A stretch of DNA of 31,199 bases. Source: Bacteroidota bacterium. GTDB taxonomy: Bacteria > Bacteroidota > Bacteroidia > Cytophagales > Cyclobacteriaceae. How positions within the stretch are numbered: the first letter of the stretch is position 1; each line of letters opens with the position of its first letter. The translations under genes were made by a program, and so were the position numbers. Location: assembly GCA_003242315.1 (NCBI GenBank), contig QGUY01000010.1:1-31199 (forward strand), written 5' to 3'. The notes under the pieces were generated by a model. The model ran no database searches. It was not told the DNA's origin and saw nothing but the letters and a program-made list of their open reading frames with translations. Below, one piece after another: positions 16,513 through 25,406 of this stretch.

Positions 16513-16652
16513 CAGGAACGATGGTTTCCCAGGTCGGTCTGTAACTTTTTGAGAACTTTTTCAGTCATACATGCAACTATTCGCCGCTTCTGGAGTATCT
16601 ATGGTATACGAAGCAGACCCGGCCACGCGTTATTGCGCTAACTATTGACACC

Positions 16653-17123
16653 ATGACTCTATTCAGTAGGCTATTCGGAAAGACCACCAAAAAGAAGGAG
16701 CTCAAAGCCCGGTGTCCAATCACCCGTGAGCAGATTGACAGGGGTTTTGGCTACTTGCTCACTACCGCTGAGGTGGTAACCTCCCGTAAATACTGGGATA
16801 TGGTGATGACCGAACCGGAGACGATGTCGTACACCATCTCACATTTCCGTAATGAAGAGCATGGTACCAGGATGCGTAGCCTGATCTTTGAGAAGTACAG
16901 CAGCATACCACACCCCTGGATCATTTCAGACACATGTATTAACCTCTTCGAAGGCATCGACCGCGAAAGGGCAAAACGGTTTGCACAATTGTGGTGGGAA
17001 CAGGAAGGCGAATTCGTCCCTGAAAACTCAGGGCCGGCACTGGAGATGCTGGATCCCAAGAGTTACCAGGACTGGAAGGATTATGCCATCCTCGAGGCTG
17101 GACGTTCCCGCATCAGCGCCTGA
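16653..17123 (+). CDS. Conserved-looking protein of unknown function
   Basis: A 156-residue protein I do not recognise. A basic N-terminus (MTLFSRLFGKTTKKKELKA) is followed by a compact, Trp- and charge-rich sequence (VTSRKYWDMVMTEPETMSY, RFAQLWWEQEGEFVPEN) with no signal peptide, membrane helix or clear metal-binding motif. Codon use looks like that of its neighbours, and a good intrinsic terminator follows 28 bp after the stop, supporting a real, separately ended transcript. It lies 140 bp after the thioredoxin-like gene. No function is proposed. Confidence 0.7.
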   Translation: MTLFSRLFGKTTKKKELKARCPITREQIDRGFGYLLTTAEVVTSRKYWDMVMTEPETMSYTISHFRNEEHGTRMRSLIFEKYSSIPHPWIISDTCINLFEGIDRERAKRFAQLWWEQEGEFVPENSGPALEMLDPKSYQDWKDYAILEAGRSRISA

Positions 17124-17151
17124 AATTTCTTTACCGCTATATATTAAGAGG

Positions 17152-17186
17152 ACCCCTGTCCTGACCGGCAGGGGTTCCGTTTTTTA
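17152..17186 (+). terminator. Rho-independent terminator after the orphan gene
   Basis: ACCCCTG (17152-17158) pairs perfectly with CAGGGGT (17169-17175) around a 10-base loop, followed by TTCCGTTTTTT. The T-tract contains the stop codon (17184-17186) of the convergent minus-strand polyprenyl synthase gene. Confidence 0.8.
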
Positions 17187-18158
17187 CATGGTCCTGTCGA
17201 TCGTGAATTGTACGAGCTGGCGGAGCGACTTGCGATAGACGGAATCCGGAAATGTATCAAGAATCTCAAGGGCTTCCGCGTGAAACTTACGCATCGCTTC
17301 CTGTGCGTATTCGATGCCGCCGGAGGCACGAACGAAGTCTATAACTTCGCGGACTTTCTTGGGCTTGTCCGAGTCATTGCGGATCGTCCTGATGATCTTC
17401 CTGCGTTCAAGCCACGGAGCTTTCGACAGCGCGTGGATAAGCGGCAGCGTCATCTTCTTTTCTTTGATATCGATACCCAGTGGTTTGCCAATCTCCGACT
17501 CCCCGTAATCGAAAAGGTCATCCTTAATCTGAAACGCCATGCCGATCTTTTCACCAAATCTCCACATGCGGTTGACAGCGTTGGCATCCGCGCCGGATGA
17601 ACTTGCGCCAACCGCACAGCACGAGGCAATGAGTGAAGCTGTCTTTTGCCGGATAATGTCGAAGTAGACTTCTTCCGTCATATCTAACCGCCGCGACTTT
17701 TCGATCTGTAACAATTCGCCCTCACTCATTTCCTTTACCGCGTCGGTCACGATCTGGAGAAGATTGAAATCCTGACTTTCAACCGACAGCAGCAATCCAC
17801 GCGACAAAAGAAAGTCGCCGACAAGAACGGCGACCTTATTCTTCCACAAAGCATTTACGGAAAAGAAACCACGGCGGTAGTTTGCTTCGTCAACCACGTC
17901 ATCGTGTACGAGCGTTGCCGTGTGTAGTAATTCAATGAGGGAAGCGCCGCGAAAGGTAGACTCCCTTATCCTTCCGGTTGTGCCAGCGCTAAGAAAGACA
18001 AACATGGGCCTCATCTGCTTGCCTTTGCGCTTGACGATGTAGTCCATGATCTTATCGAGCAGCAGTACCCGGGTCTTCATGGATGCCCGGAACTTCAGCT
18101 CGAAGTCTTTCATCTCGCCGGCGATAGGCGCCTTTATTTCATTGAGCGTTGGAGACAT
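17184..18158 (-). CDS. Polyprenyl (octaprenyl-type) diphosphate synthase
   Basis: A 324-residue trans-isoprenyl diphosphate synthase. Both aspartate-rich motifs are present: DDVVDEANYRRG (first) and KDDLFDYG (second), with GKQMRP for the IPP-binding region. Length and sequence suit the enzyme that makes the side chain of menaquinone (IspB/HepT-like). Chain length cannot be deduced here. The frame is open to a TTG at 18194, but ATG 18158 (MSPTLNEIKAPIAGEM) is chosen because the intervening region contains the promoter and relatives begin near this point. The gene has its own promoter and is convergent with the orphan gene at 16653. Confidence 0.92.
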   Translation of the reverse strand: MSPTLNEIKAPIAGEMKDFELKFRASMKTRVLLLDKIMDYIVKRKGKQMRPMFVFLSAGTTGRIRESTFRGASLIELLHTATLVHDDVVDEANYRRGFFSVNALWKNKVAVLVGDFLLSRGLLLSVESQDFNLLQIVTDAVKEMSEGELLQIEKSRRLDMTEEVYFDIIRQKTASLIASCCAVGASSSGADANAVNRMWRFGEKIGMAFQIKDDLFDYGESEIGKPLGIDIKEKKMTLPLIHALSKAPWLERRKIIRTIRNDSDKPKKVREVIDFVRASGGIEYAQEAMRKFHAEALEILDTFPDSVYRKSLRQLVQFTIDRTM

Positions 18159-18164
18159 TTCACG

Positions 18165-18195
18165 CAAGTATACAACCCCGGACGTGTCCTTCAAA
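18165..18195 (-). promoter_or_regulatory. Promoter of the polyprenyl synthase gene
   Basis: On the minus strand, TTTG (18192-18195), a 19-bp spacer and TATACTTG (18165-18172), one mismatch from TAnnTTTG. Only 6 bp separate the -7 box from ATG 18158, implying a leaderless or nearly leaderless mRNA. Confidence 0.65.
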
Positions 18196-18233
18196 GGGAA
18201 TTATGCGGTCACCCCGAAGTCGTGCGTGTTTTC

Positions 18234-18251
18234 CCAACGCGTTAACGTTGG
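18234..18251. terminator. Small hairpin after the coiled-coil lipoprotein gene
   Basis: CCAACG (18234-18239) pairs with CGTTGG (18246-18251) around a 6-base loop, 20 bp beyond the stop of the gene at 18271-19020. The downstream sequence on that strand is GAAAACA, not a T-tract, so termination is uncertain. Confidence 0.35.
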
Positions 18252-18270
18252 CCTACCGGTTAACTGGGGA

Positions 18271-19020
18271 TCAGATTTTCTTCTCCAATTCGTCGATTTT
18301 CGCCTGAGCTTCCTCTTTGCCAAGGGAAAGGGCTTTCTTATAAAGCTCAACTGCCTCAGCCAGCGTTTCCCGCTTTTTTCTGGGTGCCAGCTTGGTGCGA
18401 TTAGCAGCCTCCTCTACCGCTGCAGCGCGCGCATAGTATGCGTCGGCTTCGCTCATCTTAGACTGAATCATGAGTTCCTGGATGCGCGCCTCGATGAGGG
18501 CAAGTTCCTGCTGCTTTGCAAGTATTTCAGCTTCCTTGTCTTCGAGCATGGCTTCCTGAAGCCCTACCGTCTGGACAAGGTTTTCATTTTCACTACGGAA
18601 TTTTTCAACCTGCTCCTGAAGTACTGCAATCTCCTCGGTCTTCGACTGCAGGTCTTTGCGCAGCCTGCTGATGGTTGCCCGAAGCGATGCAGCGCCGCTG
18701 GTCTGCTTTTTCAAATCTTCTTCAAGCGCGTCGATCTTCTTTTCTGTTTCTGCAACGTAATTCTTGAGATCGCGCATGCGCGCGGTGTAGTCGTCGAAGG
18801 TAGTGCCCTCCACGATATTCACTTTCAGCATTTGCCGGCTGGCATCGATGGAGTCGAGAAGGATGCCTACTTCCTGCAGCGTCTGCGCCACCCTCTGGCT
18901 GTTTTGCAGCTCGACTTCCAACGAGTCGATACGCGACTGAAGTCTTTCTTTATCCTGTGTCCCGCAGCTGATAGCCAGCATGCCGGCAACCGGTATGAAA
19001 AGCACTAAATTCCTAAGCAT
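18271..19020 (-). CDS. Coiled-coil lipoprotein, function unknown
   Basis: A 249-residue protein, starting at ATG 19020. The N-terminus MLRNLVLFIPVAGMLAISC ends in a probable lipidated Cys, although the lipobox (AISC) is not ideal. Almost all the rest is heptad-rich coiled coil (ERLQSRIDSLEVELQNSQRV, TISRLRKDLQSKTEEIAVLQ), ending with an Ala/Lys-rich stretch that may form TPR-like helices (YYARAAAVEEAANRTKLA, AVELYKKALSLG). The frame extends to TTG 19074, but that region contains the promoter. The likely location is the periplasmic face of a membrane. It could be a structural or scaffolding protein; no closer call is possible. Confidence 0.8.
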   Translation of the reverse strand: MLRNLVLFIPVAGMLAISCGTQDKERLQSRIDSLEVELQNSQRVAQTLQEVGILLDSIDASRQMLKVNIVEGTTFDDYTARMRDLKNYVAETEKKIDALEEDLKKQTSGAASLRATISRLRKDLQSKTEEIAVLQEQVEKFRSENENLVQTVGLQEAMLEDKEAEILAKQQELALIEARIQELMIQSKMSEADAYYARAAAVEEAANRTKLAPRKKRETLAEAVELYKKALSLGKEEAQAKIDELEKKI

Positions 19021-19046
19021 AAAGGATTGGTTTTTTGTGTATAAGA

Positions 19047-19075
19047 CAAAAATAAGGGCTGTTTTCGTTTGCAAA
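19047..19075 (-). promoter_or_regulatory. Promoter of the coiled-coil lipoprotein gene
   Basis: On the minus strand, TTTG (19072-19075), a 17-bp spacer and TATTTTTG (19047-19054), a perfect TAnnTTTG. It lies 26 bp upstream of ATG 19020. Confidence 0.7.
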
Positions 19076-19163
19076 GGAGCAAAAACGGGAAAATTGTTCG
19101 CCTGACAGGTCAGCCGACATTATTCCCGACGGCCGGCAGGAGCCTTTTATTCCCGCTTTTTGA

Positions 19164-19194
19164 TTTGGTATTGCTGGTTGGCCGGCTAAATTTG
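19164..19194 (+). promoter_or_regulatory. Promoter of the potassium transporter gene
   Basis: TTTG (19164-19167), a 19-bp spacer and TAAATTTG (19187-19194): both boxes match the Bacteroidota consensus exactly. A 73-bp leader follows before ATG 19268. Confidence 0.75.
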
Positions 19195-19267
19195 CCCCGG
19201 TTTTCAAGATAGCTACCACCCAAATGGGGACTGCACTATCACACGCCGCAGGATCGGCGTATATGCC

Positions 19268-21226
19268 ATGGACCTGACTCAACGTCACAAGCAGCTCTCC
19301 TCCGCCGGCGTTTTAATCTCGCTCGGCATCATCTACGGCGACATCGGAACCTCACCGCTGTACGTGTTCAAAGCCATTGCCGGCGACAACGAGATCAACC
19401 CCGAACTCATTATCGGCGGATTGTCGTGCATCGTATGGACGCTTACGCTCATCACGACAGTAAAGTATGTCATTCTCGCCCTTAACGCCGACAACAAGGG
19501 TGAAGGTGGTATCTTCGCCCTCTACGCTCTCGTGCGGCGCTACAAGGCCAGATGGCTGATTTATCCCGCCATACTGGGTTGCGCTACCCTCATCGCGGAT
19601 GGTTTTATCACTCCCGCCATCAGTGTGACCTCAGCCGTGGAAGGGCTCAACATGCTCATCCCCGATATCGGGCACAACACGGTGCTGACTATAGTGGTTG
19701 CCATAATCGTCGGCATGTTTGTCTCCCAACAGTTCGGATCAACGATGCTGGGAACAACATTCGGGCCCATCATGCTGATATGGTTCCTGTTCATCGGCGC
19801 TGTGGGTGCCATGCATGTAGGAGACAACCTGTCAATACTTAATGCATTCAATCCATATTACGCGTACCGCCTGCTGACGCACTACCCCGGGGGATTCTGG
19901 ATATTGGGAGCTGTCTTCCTCTGTACTACCGGTGCTGAAGCTTTGTACTCAGACCTCGGCCATTGCGGAAAGGAAAACATTCGGGTCGGTTGGGGTCTTG
20001 TCAAAGTCTGTCTGTTGTTGAATTACTTCGGACAGGGCGCGTGGCTGCTTACACAGCAAGGCACAACGCTGGGCAATACCAATCCCTTTTATGCAATTAT
20101 GCCCGACTGGATGCTGGGTTACGGCATTATCATTGCCACAATGGCTGCCTGTATCGCAAGTCAGGCGTTGATCTCGGGCACGTTCACACTGATCAACGAG
20201 GCGATGAAACTGAAGCTCTGGCCCGCTACCAGGGTGCGCTACCCGAGCGAAGTTCGCGGACAGATCTATATCCCTTCCATTAACTGGATACTGATGGTAG
20301 GCTGCGTGGTGGTGGTATTGTTCTTCCAGTATTCCACGCAGATGCAATCGGCATATGGACTTGCCATCACTGTCGACATGCTCATGACGACGTCACTGTT
20401 GGTCTTCTACTTCGCAACAGCGAAAAAATCCGTGTTCAAATCGTCAGTGCTCGGCATCGTATTCTTCAGCATCGAGGGAATGTTTCTCATATCCAACCTT
20501 CACAAGTTCCCTCATGGCGGGTGGTTCACCTTCGTTATCGCGGCCTTCTTTTACCTGATCATGTACGTGCTCATGCGCGCGCGGAGACTTCGTGAACGTC
20601 ATACCGAGTTTGTCGACCTCAAACATTACGTAGGGATGCTGCAGGACCTCCAGCAGGACACGACAGTCCCCAAGGAGGCGACCAATCTCGTCTATCTTGC
20701 CATGGCAAACAGTATGCGTTACATCGACTCGAACATCATCTATTCGATCTTCAGAAAGAGGCCGAAGCGAGCCGACGTGTACTGGTTTTTGCACGTGGAC
20801 ACTGTTGACACACCATACACCAGCAAGTACACTGTCGACACTATCATTCCCAAGCGTTGCTTCTTTGTCCGGTTGATTCTCGGATTCAAGACACCTCACC
20901 GGGTAAATCTGCTGTTCAGCAAGATCATCCATGAGATGGCTGATAATGGGGAGATCGACCTTGTTAGTCCCTACCCATCGCTGCATAAGTACAGCATGTT
21001 CTCCGACTTCAAATTCATAATTATTCACTCATGGGCGTCTAGCGACAGCGACATCTCCAACTTTGAGCGGTTGATCATCCAGGGATACCGACTCATCAAA
21101 CGCTTTAGCCTGTCGACAGCCGAGATGTACGGCCTGGAAGCAGCCAATGTGGAAACGGAGAAAGTACCCATCTCCGTTGGACCTATCGCAAAAGTCAAGA
21201 TCAAGCGTCAAAAGGAAGGGGCTTAA
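19268..21226 (+). CDS. kup: KUP-family low-affinity potassium uptake protein
   Basis: A 652-residue potassium transporter of the KUP/HAK/KT family, close to the usual length. The family hallmark GIIYGDIGTSPLYVFKA is at about residues 18-34, followed by NADNKGEGGIFALYALV, GDGFITPAISV-like ADGFITPAISVTSAVEG and GAEALYSDLGHCGKENIRVGW-type sequence (cited here in part). About 12 transmembrane helices fill the first ~435 residues. The C-terminal ~200 residues are cytoplasmic. It probably imports K+ by proton symport in the inner membrane. The ATG at 19268 is preceded by a consensus promoter and a 73-bp leader. The 3' end is followed by a 109-bp spacer with no clear terminator. Confidence 0.96.
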   Translation: MDLTQRHKQLSSAGVLISLGIIYGDIGTSPLYVFKAIAGDNEINPELIIGGLSCIVWTLTLITTVKYVILALNADNKGEGGIFALYALVRRYKARWLIYPAILGCATLIADGFITPAISVTSAVEGLNMLIPDIGHNTVLTIVVAIIVGMFVSQQFGSTMLGTTFGPIMLIWFLFIGAVGAMHVGDNLSILNAFNPYYAYRLLTHYPGGFWILGAVFLCTTGAEALYSDLGHCGKENIRVGWGLVKVCLLLNYFGQGAWLLTQQGTTLGNTNPFYAIMPDWMLGYGIIIATMAACIASQALISGTFTLINEAMKLKLWPATRVRYPSEVRGQIYIPSINWILMVGCVVVVLFFQYSTQMQSAYGLAITVDMLMTTSLLVFYFATAKKSVFKSSVLGIVFFSIEGMFLISNLHKFPHGGWFTFVIAAFFYLIMYVLMRARRLRERHTEFVDLKHYVGMLQDLQQDTTVPKEATNLVYLAMANSMRYIDSNIIYSIFRKRPKRADVYWFLHVDTVDTPYTSKYTVDTIIPKRCFFVRLILGFKTPHRVNLLFSKIIHEMADNGEIDLVSPYPSLHKYSMFSDFKFIIIHSWASSDSDISNFERLIIQGYRLIKRFSLSTAEMYGLEAANVETEKVPISVGPIAKVKIKRQKEGA

Positions 21227-21335
21227 AGGGCACTGCAAAAAAATATTGGATGCCCTTGAAATAGAGCATAGGAAAATTCGCCTAACTTTCAACTTCAAAA
21301 AGTCCGTCCGGCCATACCCACCGTGAACACGAGTC

Positions 21336-23750
21336 ATGCTTAAGAACTACCTGACGATCGCGTTGCGATATTTCGTAAGGCACAAGGTATTCACCCTGAT
21401 CAACATCACAGGCCTGACCCTCGGCATCACTTGCAGCCTTCTTATTGTTCTCTATATCCAGGATGAAATTGCCTACGACCGGTTTCACACCGACGCGCAT
21501 CGTATCTATCGGATAGCCGCTACGGGGATACTGGAGGGCAAGTCCCTGCGCTCATCGTCGGTGGGATTTCCTGTCGGACCCGCAATGGCTGCAGGATGCC
21601 CCGACATCGAATCCTTCCTTCGTCTCACCCGTTGGGAGACGTTCCCTATTCGCTATGAGGACAAGGCTTTTACTGAGAACTACCTGCTTCTCTCGGATCC
21701 GAACTTCTTTCGCTTTTGGGATTTCAAGCTGGTTGCCGGACACCCCGACAGCGTGCTCAGTGGGCCACGGAATATCGTGATCACGGAGTCGGCCGCGCGG
21801 AGATACTTCGGATACGAGGGTCCACACGACACATCGCCCCTAGGTAAGACTTTGGTGCTCGCCCAGGGATACCTCGCCAACGTTGCAGGAATTGCCGAAG
21901 ATCCGCCGCTCCAATCTCACTTTCACTTCACACACATTCTTTCACTAAGCTCGTGGGACGACCACGCCAACAACTGGACCGACGGCGCGGTATACACGTA
22001 CATCAAAGTGCGTGACAACACAGACCGCGATACGCTGCAGGCACATGTCGACACGATATACAAAAAGAACCTCGCGGAGCAATTACGGACGATGGCGCAA
22101 ATCGACATCGACCAATTTCGTGAACAGGGAAATGATGTAAAGCCTACTCTGCAGCCGCTCACCCGCATCCACCTGTACTCGGCACTGGATGGCGAGATCG
22201 AAAAGAACGGGGACATCCGCGATGTTTATATCATTGCGACGATCGGCTTTTTCATTATCACTCTCGCCTGTATCAACTTCACCAACCTGTTCACGGCTCG
22301 CTCGGCAAGTCGGTACAAAGAAATCGGCGTCAGAAAGGCCGCCGGAGCGCAGAACGCGCGCCTCATGGGCCAATTCCTGATGGAGTCGTACATCTATGTG
22401 CTGGTAGCCCTGGTCTTGTCGCTATTGCTGGTAATCGTATTGCTCGGCCCGTTCAACTATTTCACCGGAAAGCAATTGACCCTGGGGATCATGGGAAGCC
22501 CGGTGTTCATCCTATGCGCACTGTTGTTCGTGATCTTTACGGGTGCCGTCGCGGGAAGTTACCCGGCGTTTTATCTCGTGCAGTTTAATCCCGCAGAATC
22601 TTTGCGCGGTAAACTTCGCGCTGGCATGCGAAGCTATGGAATCCGGAATGCGCTTGTCGTGTTCCAGTTTTTCATCTCCACCGGTCTCATCATTGCGACG
22701 CTTGTCGTGTACCACCAACTGGCCTATCTCCGGCGTGTCGATGTAGGTTTCGACAAAACCAACCTCGTCAACTTGCTTCACACCAAGAACCTTGGCAAAA
22801 ATGCAGCTGCATTCAAGGACGAACTGCTTCAGCATCCCGATATCGTATCGGCAAGTTTTGCAAGCCGCCTCCCTCCTAATGTCGACTGGCAGGCGCTTGT
22901 AAGGCCCGAAGGAACAACGCGTGATTTTCTGGTCAATGTATACGAAGTGGACCATGATCATTTCGAGACCATGGGATACACCTTGGTGCGCGGGCGCAAT
23001 TTCTCCAGGGAACTCCCCTACGACACGCTTGCCGTCATTCTCAACGAGACGGCTGCAAGAAATCTTAACATCGAAGGGGTGGAAAGTGTAATTACCTATG
23101 ACGCAGGGCCAGGCATCAGAATGAGAAATATTATAGGGATCGTCCGTGACTTCCATTTCCAATCCCTGAAGGATTCCATAAGCCCCGTCGCCTTCCTTCT
23201 TGCAGATATACCCGGATGGGAAATGGCCATCCGCATTACACCGGGCGACACGGAGCGGAAAATAGAAACCATACGGGCAATCTTCAGCAAATATTCGGGC
23301 GGGGCGCCCTTTGACTACTCCCTTGTAGAGGAAAACTTCCTGCATGAAAGCAGTTCTGAACGCAAGATGGGTCTGCTTTTCACATTGCTTACATGTATTG
23401 CCATATTCATTGCATGCTTTGGCCTTCTCGGTCTTTCGGCATTCTCGGTTGAACAGCGCACAAAGGAGATCGGCATCCGTAAGGCCCTGGGGGCGAGCGT
23501 TAACCAGATCCTGGCCCTTTTGAATGCAGACTTTCTGAAGCTGGTGATCATCGCCAACCTGCTCGCATGGCCGGTGGCATGGTGGTTCATGAGGCGGTGG
23601 TTGGACCAGTTTGCATATCGGGTTTCCATCGAATGGTGGATATTCGTCGCGGCCGGCTTATTGACTATCAGCATCGCCGTTCTGTCTGTGAGCCTCCAGG
23701 CTTATGGCGCAGCCGTAGGAAAACCAGTAGATTCTTTGAGAAATGACTGA
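21336..23750 (+). CDS. FtsX/MacB-like ABC transporter permease (intact copy)
   Basis: An 804-residue permease of the large Bacteroidota FtsX-like family. It begins MLKNYLTIALRYFVRHKVFTLINI, cited here only as the family's start, with TM1 at about 20-42. A MacB-type periplasmic domain follows, then a first FtsX core (about 285-405, containing RYKEIGVRKAAGAQ). A second periplasmic domain and a second FtsX core (about 680-795, containing RTKEIGIRKALGAS) complete it. These permeases work with a separate ATPase, often exporting lipoprotein-linked or peptide substrates or transmitting signals; no ATPase gene is adjacent. Its layout is the reference for the damaged paralogue at 25553. A near-consensus -7 box TAACTTTC lies at about 21284, without a convincing -33 element. 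Confidence 0.93.
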   Translation: MLKNYLTIALRYFVRHKVFTLINITGLTLGITCSLLIVLYIQDEIAYDRFHTDAHRIYRIAATGILEGKSLRSSSVGFPVGPAMAAGCPDIESFLRLTRWETFPIRYEDKAFTENYLLLSDPNFFRFWDFKLVAGHPDSVLSGPRNIVITESAARRYFGYEGPHDTSPLGKTLVLAQGYLANVAGIAEDPPLQSHFHFTHILSLSSWDDHANNWTDGAVYTYIKVRDNTDRDTLQAHVDTIYKKNLAEQLRTMAQIDIDQFREQGNDVKPTLQPLTRIHLYSALDGEIEKNGDIRDVYIIATIGFFIITLACINFTNLFTARSASRYKEIGVRKAAGAQNARLMGQFLMESYIYVLVALVLSLLLVIVLLGPFNYFTGKQLTLGIMGSPVFILCALLFVIFTGAVAGSYPAFYLVQFNPAESLRGKLRAGMRSYGIRNALVVFQFFISTGLIIATLVVYHQLAYLRRVDVGFDKTNLVNLLHTKNLGKNAAAFKDELLQHPDIVSASFASRLPPNVDWQALVRPEGTTRDFLVNVYEVDHDHFETMGYTLVRGRNFSRELPYDTLAVILNETAARNLNIEGVESVITYDAGPGIRMRNIIGIVRDFHFQSLKDSISPVAFLLADIPGWEMAIRITPGDTERKIETIRAIFSKYSGGAPFDYSLVEENFLHESSSERKMGLLFTLLTCIAIFIACFGLLGLSAFSVEQRTKEIGIRKALGASVNQILALLNADFLKLVIIANLLAWPVAWWFMRRWLDQFAYRVSIEWWIFVAAGLLTISIAVLSVSLQAYGAAVGKPVDSLRND

Positions 23751-23779
23751 CTTCGTGCAACCTTAGGAAGGGAAAATTA

Positions 23780-23798
23780 GTCTGTATCGACAACAGAC
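23780..23798. promoter_or_regulatory. Inverted repeat upstream of the DUF2807 gene
   Basis: GTCTGT (23780-23785) and ACAGAC (23793-23798) are perfect 6-base arms around a 7-base centre, 23 bp before the ATG at 23822. It could be an operator for the DUF2807 gene or a small hairpin; there is no T-tract. Confidence 0.35.
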
Positions 23799-23821
23799 AA
23801 ACCCATTTTAATATAATATTC

Positions 23822-24550
23822 ATGAAAAACGCCCTCGCTATTGTTGTGTCGCTGACCCTGATCACTTCCGCGACCGCACAGGAAATCACGTCGTCATTAA
23901 AACCGTTCAGCAAAATCATCGCCTCCCCGCGCATCAACCTTGTACTGACTCAGGGCGACCAGGAAAGCATCCGTTTGGTCTATGAGGGTGTACCTGCCGA
24001 AAAGATCAACATAAAGCAGCGCGGAAATACCCTTCATATCTTCCTTGACAAGGCCAAATACGCTGAGAAGAAGTATAAATATGGATACACGACCACTCCG
24101 ATGTATCCCGACGCGCGACTTACCGCTTATGTCACGTACCGATCACTGGAAGAGCTTGAAATCAGAGGCAACCAGGAGCTGTCCTGCCTCGATCCAATAC
24201 GCAACGCCCGTTTCGCCCTTCGCGCCTATGGCGAGAATGACATAACCTTCGCTTCGCTCAACACCGAATATTTTATCACGAGGCTGTATGGAGAGAACAA
24301 GCTGAGAATCGAGGATGGCAAAGCAGACTTTCAAAAATACAGCCTGTACGGCAACAACGATATCAATACAGTTGCCCTAAAGAGCTACTACGCAACCGCC
24401 ACAATTTTCGGTGAAAGCAGCCTGCAGCTCCACACTGACGACGAGCTAAAGGTAAGTTCCTTCGGAGAGGGTGAGGTGATTTATGCGGGCAACGCGCACG
24501 TCAATCACCGTGTGGTTGTAGGAAACGCACGTGTATCGCACCTCGACTAA
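23822..24550 (+). CDS. Exported DUF2807 (GIN-type adhesin head-like) protein
   Basis: A 242-residue protein. A signal peptide (MKNALAIVVSLTLITSATAQ) is followed by a right-handed beta-helix type domain of the DUF2807 family. The opening LKPFSKIIASPRINLVLTQG and the repeated short strands (LEELEIRGNQELSCLDP, ALRAYGENDITFASLN, YSLYGNNDINTVALKSYY) are typical. Location should be periplasmic or outer membrane. Members are common in Bacteroidota; the name auto-transporter adhesin head is a structural label and no adhesin role is shown here. The last codons overlap the convergent lipoprotein gene by 4 bp, the two stop codons interleaving. Confidence 0.88.
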   Translation: MKNALAIVVSLTLITSATAQEITSSLKPFSKIIASPRINLVLTQGDQESIRLVYEGVPAEKINIKQRGNTLHIFLDKAKYAEKKYKYGYTTTPMYPDARLTAYVTYRSLEELEIRGNQELSCLDPIRNARFALRAYGENDITFASLNTEYFITRLYGENKLRIEDGKADFQKYSLYGNNDINTVALKSYYATATIFGESSLQLHTDDELKVSSFGEGEVIYAGNAHVNHRVVVGNARVSHLD

Positions 24551-25266
24551 GGAAGATTTTCAGCGCCCGTCCTGACAAGCCGGATCTGCCCCGGCGTACA
24601 ATCCTCGTCAACGAACGAAGCGTATACTGTATCGCCGCGCATAATCCAATGGAAGCCCGCCAGGTACTGATGCCGCATGTCCGGCGAACGCAAAACAATT
24701 CGAAAACTGGTGGTGGGCGGATTCCGCGGTGGTATGGTAACGCGGAACACGACTTCGGGCGGGCAGGTCCGCTCATCCGGCACACGGATCAATAGCGACC
24801 TCACATCCACCGAATCCGGAATCAGCAACCTGCGAAACGATGTGTCCGTCGAGTCAATTTCTAGCGCGATTCCCCCATTGACGGTGACACTTGGAAAAAT
24901 CAATCCCCGATATTCTGTTCCAAGTACCCGGTTTTGTCTATCGAAGGATACCTCAGGCTGCATCACTTCTATGTACCGGCGACCATCATAACGTTGGTCC
25001 ATCTCAATCAGCGAATCAATGGATGTGAGCGCCCGGTCGGGATTAAGTATCAGGGTATCACCCTTCACCGCATAGCGGCCAGTATCAATGCGGTAGAAGT
25101 AGCCTCCATCAACTTCGAGAACAAAGGTTTTGTCACGCCGAAGGGTGAGCGTTCTGCTCTCACCCTCACCTTGCCACCGGTATACTCCCTCACGTTCAGC
25201 CCTGCATGCTGCAAACAAAAGAAAACAGGACAGTATGATCGATGTATGACGGGGTAAGTACATCAT
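24547..25266 (-). CDS. Putative lipoprotein, function unknown
   Basis: A protein of about 239 residues. The N-terminus MMYLPRHTSIILSCFLLFAAC ends in a likely lipidation Cys. The rest is beta-rich (GVYRWQGEGESRTLTLRRDK, YFYRIDTGRYAVKGDTLIL), the first part resembling copper-resistance NlpE-like or small beta-barrel lipoproteins; that comparison is weak. Two Cys (RTCPPE and EDCTPG) in the C-terminal half could form a disulfide. The start is uncertain: ATG 25266 gives the shortest leader, ATG 25284 and a GTG at 25320 are also in frame. It converges with the DUF2807 gene. Confidence 0.7.
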   Translation of the reverse strand: MMYLPRHTSIILSCFLLFAACRAEREGVYRWQGEGESRTLTLRRDKTFVLEVDGGYFYRIDTGRYAVKGDTLILNPDRALTSIDSLIEMDQRYDGRRYIEVMQPEVSFDRQNRVLGTEYRGLIFPSVTVNGGIALEIDSTDTSFRRLLIPDSVDVRSLLIRVPDERTCPPEVVFRVTIPPRNPPTTSFRIVLRSPDMRHQYLAGFHWIMRGDTVYASFVDEDCTPGQIRLVRTGAENLP

Positions 25267-25271
25267 ACGGA

Positions 25272-25406
25272 TTAATCTCTCCATGGAATAGCTCTTACTG
25301 ATGCAGTGTCCAGATACCATTCGCCTTCGACAAGGTAAAAAAGTACGGCAACATTATAAACTTCGTGTCTGAACACACTGTCCGGTTCGAATTGAACATA
25401 TCCGTA
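25272..25406 (-). other. Short protein-like reading frame, possible gene fragment
   Basis: A 44-residue frame (MYGYVQFEPDSVFRHEVYNV, then a hydrophobic and acidic stretch ending SVRAIPWRD) lies directly upstream of the lipoprotein gene on the same strand. The composition looks protein-like, and it ends 5 bp before the lipoprotein ATG at 25266. It is too short to classify. It could be a small gene coupled to the lipoprotein, the tail of a lost gene, or chance. The rest of the spacer 25407-25552 shows nothing I can support. Confidence 0.3.

Noticed and set aside
18046..19008. Long plus-strand frame of 320 residues
   Set aside because: It is antisense to the polyprenyl synthase 5' end and the coiled-coil gene, whose minus-strand readings have clear motifs and promoters.
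22512..23345. 277-residue minus-strand frame
   Set aside because: Shadow of the intact FtsX permease, which has conserved motifs in its own frame.
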